Shown here in pieces: positions 60,859 to 64,000 of a DNA stretch of 64,000 nt; the stretch's first letter is position 1, and the number at the start of each line of letters is the position of its first letter. The DNA comes from Pseudoalteromonas denitrificans DSM 6059 (GTDB taxonomy: Bacteria > Pseudomonadota > Gammaproteobacteria > Enterobacterales > Alteromonadaceae): positions 56,205-120,204 of the forward strand of contig NZ_FOLO01000002.1 of the NCBI RefSeq assembly GCF_900112265.1, in the 5' to 3' direction. The notes under the pieces are model-generated. The model had not been told where the DNA came from, did no database searches, and was given only the letters and a program-made list of their open reading frames with translations. Position numbers and translations under genes: made by a program.

Positions 60859-62988
60859 ATGCAGCACTGGATTAAAATGGATTTGAACTCAATAAGCATT
60901 AAAACAAAGTTAATTTCCATCACATTTATTGTGGTCTTTTTGTGTGCTTTAGCTATTACTTTTTTAACTTTGTATCAACACCAAAAACTATATAAAGAAA
61001 ACTTGGCTACAAACCTGTATGCCTTAAGTAGTAACTTATCTGATGAGTTATTTCCATATATGGCTGCACCACAACCTGAATTTATCGGATTAACCACAAC
61101 TTTATTGAAACTTGAGCGTTATCAGCAAATTAAATTTGGGGTTGTGTTAAATAAATCAAATAAAGTGGTTGCACAATATTTAAACCCTGAGTTTAATCTT
61201 GATACTGAAGGTTTTTCTACACAAGATTGGGAAAGAATACTAAAAAATCAAGGTTCAGATTTTATTGAGAGCTTGATGGAAATTCATTTAATTGGGGATG
61301 AGCAATTCTCTACTGGTAACTTAATTATTGTGGCAGACTTATCCAATCAATTATCTCGAAATATGCAAGTCTTTATTACGCAATTAATCCCCCTAATTTT
61401 ACTGATTATTTTAATTATTTTTGTTTTATCTCATTGGGTTCAAAGTGGCATTATTACACCACTTATTAATTTATCTCATTTAGTTTCGAGTGTTGGAAAA
61501 ACAAAAAACTATCAACTGAGATATAAAGGGCATGGGCAAGATGAAGTTTCAGTTCTTGGCTCAAATATAAATGAAATGCTATCCATTATTAATGAACAAG
61601 ATATTGAAAATAAAAGACATACTATAAAATTATTGAAACAACAAAAATCTTTGAAGCATTTAGCTGACTATGACCAATTAACAGGGTTACCAAATAGGAA
61701 GTTATTTTCTGAATTACTAAAGCAAGAACTCATTAAAGCCAAAAGAACAAATCAAGAATTAGCGGTGATGTTTTTAGATTTAGATGACTTTAAAACAGTT
61801 AACGATACGATAGGGCATCATGCTGGTGATGTTTTATTACAATTGGTTAGTGACAGAGTTAAGGCTCAATTAAGGGAAGGAGACACCTTAGCGCGTTTAG
61901 GTGGTGATGAATTTATTGTTATTTTAACTGAGTTGCCTAGCCATCTCACTGCAGTGAGTATTGCCCAGCGTATTTTAGAAAGCTTCATTAATTATTTTTA
62001 TGTACAGGAGTGGGAAATACAATCAGGATTGAGTATTGGAATTGCATTTAATGAAAAAAATCGTTTTGATGCAGCCGCATTAATAAGTAATGCTGATGTT
62101 GCCATGTATAAAGCAAAAGAAGGGGGGAGGGGGCAGTTTGCTGTTTTTGAAGATAAAATGCAAAGTGTGCAACATAGGCATATGCTGATAGCAAATGAAC
62201 TGGCAAAAGCGATTAGCAATGATGAGTTTAAATTATATTACCAACCTAAAGTCAGTCCTTTATTAGGCGTTATAGGCTTTGAAGCTTTAATTCGCTGGCA
62301 CAGTCAATTTGATGGTTTAGTATCTCCAGCAGAGTTTATTCCTGTTGCTGAACATTGCGGTCGCGTTCACGACATTACGCGTTGGGTTTTAAAGCAAGGG
62401 CTAAAAGACTTATCATTTATTAATGATTGGTTTGGTCCTGGAGTTATCACTTCATTTAATGTATCAGCGATTGATATTACTAAAAAAGGGTTTATACAGT
62501 ATTTAGAAGCATTAATTAAACTAAATAAAAGTAAAACAGACTCTATTGAATTTGAAGTTACTGAGTCATCTTATATCGAAAACTTTGAGTCTGCGAGTTT
62601 ATTTTTTAAAGCATTAAATGAAATGGGGTGCTCAATTGCACTTGATGATTTTGGCACGGGTTATTCGTCTTTAAGTTATTTGACTCAAGTAAAGGCTAAT
62701 ACTTTAAAAATTGATCAGCAATTTGTAAAAAAAATATTTAGCTCAGATAGCGATAGGTTAATTGTTGAAAGTATTATCGGTTTGGCCAAAAAACTAAACT
62801 TAAAAGTATGTGCTGAAGGTGTCGAAACAAAAGAACAGTATGAATTTTTATCAAATTTTGATTGTGAGTTAATTCAAGGATATTATTTTTCTAAGCCTGT
62901 ACCTTTAGAGGATTTAAAAAGTAAAGTAGACTCAATTCATAATTCTCATGTGTTTTCTGGAAAAAGTTCGAACGTAATTCACCTTTAA
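60859..62988 (+). CDS. Membrane GGDEF-EAL dual-domain c-di-GMP enzyme
   Basis: 709 aa (a second in-frame ATG at 60877 would give 703; neither has a strong site). TM1 is at ~20-40, then a periplasmic region, TM2 at ~177-197, HAMP (~200-255), GGDEF with intact LARLGGDEF and an RxxD inhibitory site five residues before it (REGD), and EAL with FEALIRW, NVSAIDI, DDFGTGYSSL and KIDQQFV. Both catalytic signatures are intact, so the net activity cannot be read. A variant of the operator (TTTTGC-GTGT-GCAAAA) lies 55 bp upstream. Confidence 0.93.
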   Translation: MQHWIKMDLNSISIKTKLISITFIVVFLCALAITFLTLYQHQKLYKENLATNLYALSSNLSDELFPYMAAPQPEFIGLTTTLLKLERYQQIKFGVVLNKSNKVVAQYLNPEFNLDTEGFSTQDWERILKNQGSDFIESLMEIHLIGDEQFSTGNLIIVADLSNQLSRNMQVFITQLIPLILLIILIIFVLSHWVQSGIITPLINLSHLVSSVGKTKNYQLRYKGHGQDEVSVLGSNINEMLSIINEQDIENKRHTIKLLKQQKSLKHLADYDQLTGLPNRKLFSELLKQELIKAKRTNQELAVMFLDLDDFKTVNDTIGHHAGDVLLQLVSDRVKAQLREGDTLARLGGDEFIVILTELPSHLTAVSIAQRILESFINYFYVQEWEIQSGLSIGIAFNEKNRFDAAALISNADVAMYKAKEGGRGQFAVFEDKMQSVQHRHMLIANELAKAISNDEFKLYYQPKVSPLLGVIGFEALIRWHSQFDGLVSPAEFIPVAEHCGRVHDITRWVLKQGLKDLSFINDWFGPGVITSFNVSAIDITKKGFIQYLEALIKLNKSKTDSIEFEVTESSYIENFESASLFFKALNEMGCSIALDDFGTGYSSLSYLTQVKANTLKIDQQFVKKIFSSDSDRLIVESIIGLAKKLNLKVCAEGVETKEQYEFLSNFDCELIQGYYFSKPVPLEDLKSKVDSIHNSHVFSGKSSNVIHL

Positions 62989-63311
62989 TCTATTAAGGTA
63001 ATGAATTATAAAAGCATGCATAAACAATGAGCCATATTATCGTATCTTTATATCACTCCAAGACATAAAATGAAGATACCTGATGCTTGCTTAAGCCCAT
63101 CTTTGTGTTGTCATCATTCATATTAAATATAGTGTTCAGCTTTAATGACTATAGCTTTATAGTGAAGTGAATTATTATAAAATCAGTTTCTTACATGCAT
63201 GGAGAAGGTGTGGTAACTCACTCTTTTGAAGTTTCATTAGAAAGTTAGTTATATATATGGATTGGTATTATATTTAACTTTAAAATTCACGATTTTAAAT
63301 AGATATAATAC
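62989..63311. other. Intergenic region, nothing recognised
   Basis: 323 bp between converging genes; AT-rich, no supported open frame, no strong hairpin or operator seen. Confidence 0.5.
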
Positions 63312-63740
63312 TTAGTTTTCAGGGTAAATGACGATTAGGTTATCTGGTAATTCAGTATCTGCTGGCACGTACCCTATACTACCCTTAGTGGCTTCAAGAT
63401 GCTTTAGTAAGGAATTGATTGTTGGATACTCTTTTGGTGGTTTTGTTCTACCTGAAAAGCGCATATGTGCCCAATAGGATTGAAGTCTTGATTCAGTTAG
63501 TCCTATCACTTGAGCATTAAATATTGAGCGTATTTGATGTGAACTGCTTAATGTTGTTGCTGAAGATGTAATAGTATCAGTGAGGTTTATATTAATACCT
63601 AAATATATTTGGCGTACTTCTTGTTTGCTTAGTTTAATTTCACTACTTAGTTTTTGTGTAATTACCCATATGTTTTCTTGGGCAAAGCTTGTAGGTATAA
63701 TAAATGAGAATAAAAAAATCGCTTTAGTAAAATTCTTCAT
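63312..63740 (-). CDS. Small PstS-like periplasmic phosphate-binding-family protein
   Basis: 142 aa with a signal peptide (cleavage near SFAQ). The motifs LSKQEVRQIYLGI, SRLQSYWAHMRFSGRTKPPKE and ATKGSIGYVPAD are those of the short substrate-binding-like proteins found in Shewanella/Vibrio next to outer-membrane proteins and c-di-GMP enzymes. It covers only about half of a full PstS. Its ATG overlaps the stop of the upstream beta-barrel gene by one base (TAATG), so they are translationally coupled. Confidence 0.85.
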   Translation of the reverse strand: MKNFTKAIFLFSFIIPTSFAQENIWVITQKLSSEIKLSKQEVRQIYLGININLTDTITSSATTLSSSHQIRSIFNAQVIGLTESRLQSYWAHMRFSGRTKPPKEYPTINSLLKHLEATKGSIGYVPADTELPDNLIVIYPEN

Positions 63741-64000
63741 TAGAATACCCAGTCAAGCGCAAGCATTAAAACATTAACATTATTATGAGTGAATGAATAA
63801 TGAGTGCGTTTGAGTTCTGCTTTTAAGGCTAAGTCCGATTTTAAATCCCACCTTACGCCAAGGGACCAAGAGTTTTGATCTGCTTCTATCAGTTCAGCTT
63901 GTATTCCATTATAAGTTGAAATTAAAGGTTTTAAACTTGGGGTTGATGGTAAACTTAAGCTTGGAAGTTTTCGGCTAAAATTATCATCTCTATCTGCATA
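63740..64000 (-). CDS. Outer-membrane beta-barrel/porin-like protein (C-terminal part, 5' end outside window)
   Basis: 86 codons visible, open to the right edge. Alternating hydrophobic/polar strands (SWSLGVRWDLKSDLALKAELKRTHYSF, NVNVLMLALDWVF) and a terminal Phe, the outer-membrane insertion signal, mark a beta-barrel protein. No stop in frame back to 64000. Coupled to the small PstS-like gene. The substrate cannot be inferred. Confidence 0.75.
   Translation of the reverse strand, partial: YADRDDNFSRKLPSLSLPSTPSLKPLISTYNGIQAELIEADQNSWSLGVRWDLKSDLALKAELKRTHYSFTHNNVNVLMLALDWVF

Noticed and set aside
1..64000. CRISPR arrays, rRNA, tRNA, insertion sequences, prophage or plasmid functions
   Set aside because: I looked for regular repeats, transposase or integrase motifs and conserved RNA sequences on both strands and saw none; no search tool was run.

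Overview
The window looks like chromosome from an AT-rich marine gammaproteobacterium of the Alteromonadales (Pseudoalteromonas/Colwellia/Shewanella-like). This rests on the gene families and protein style seen here (DeaD, GrxA, a yjf/yqi-type envelope-stress operon, a Syp-like polysaccharide locus). No rRNA or tRNA gene was seen, so the genus is an inference. I saw no prophage, insertion sequence or CRISPR array.

Positions 1-14,558 (minus strand) hold one long operon-like array of eleven genes, read right to left: lipoprotein, DUF350 membrane protein, membrane-embedded spermidine-synthase-like aminopropyltransferase, DUF2170, PspA/IM30, DUF2491, a small ribbon-helix-helix-like protein, a small membrane protein, YqiJ, the flotillin YqiK, and a giant (>1,700 aa) DUF3686-type AAA+ 'DNA repair ATPase' that runs off the left edge. 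It combines the E. coli yjfIJKL and yqiJK gene sets with an aminopropyltransferase and an ATPase. Twin 13-bp palindromes mark an internal promoter before DUF2170-pspA, and a 16-bp inverted repeat precedes the aminopropyltransferase.

Positions 14.7-19.6 kb hold an RND efflux pump and its membrane fusion protein, divergent from a TetR regulator with two clear palindromic operators. Then come a small protein behind a perfect FNR-type box, deaD (whose Shine-Dalgarno lies in a hairpin) and grxA.

Positions 22.2-55 kb are a large exopolysaccharide/biofilm locus: six glycosyltransferase genes, a GT2/initiating-sugar-transferase fusion, acyltransferase, Wzx flippase, Wzy polymerase, GumC/Wzz-type chain-length protein, six-SLBB export protein, a degenerate tyrosine-kinase-like ATPase, and probable matrix/accessory proteins (a GEVED-LruC protein with a partner lipoprotein, and a DUF4956-CotH-VTC trio). 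The 45.1-51.3 kb block (STAS, OmpA-like lipoprotein, SLBB exporter, BY-kinase-like, RsbW-like kinase, sigma-54 response regulator) follows the order of sypA-B-C-D-(E)-G of Vibrio fischeri. The regulator carries GAFTGA. At least six good and several weaker -24/-12 (sigma-54) promoters sit before the polysaccharide operons, and a 15-bp palindrome, TTTGCA-N3-TGCAAA, occurs eight times in the region, usually 50-80 bp upstream of the -24 box. My reading is that this is the operator of the response regulator and that the window shows a whole sigma-54 biofilm regulon with its cis code.

Positions 54.0-63.0 kb add likely inputs: a stand-alone HPt protein, YvcK, a hybrid histidine kinase whose upstream region carries the same palindrome, a second sensor kinase co-transcribed with a periplasmic binding protein, and a dual GGDEF-EAL protein. 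The right edge carries a small PstS-like periplasmic protein and the C-terminus of an outer-membrane beta-barrel protein.
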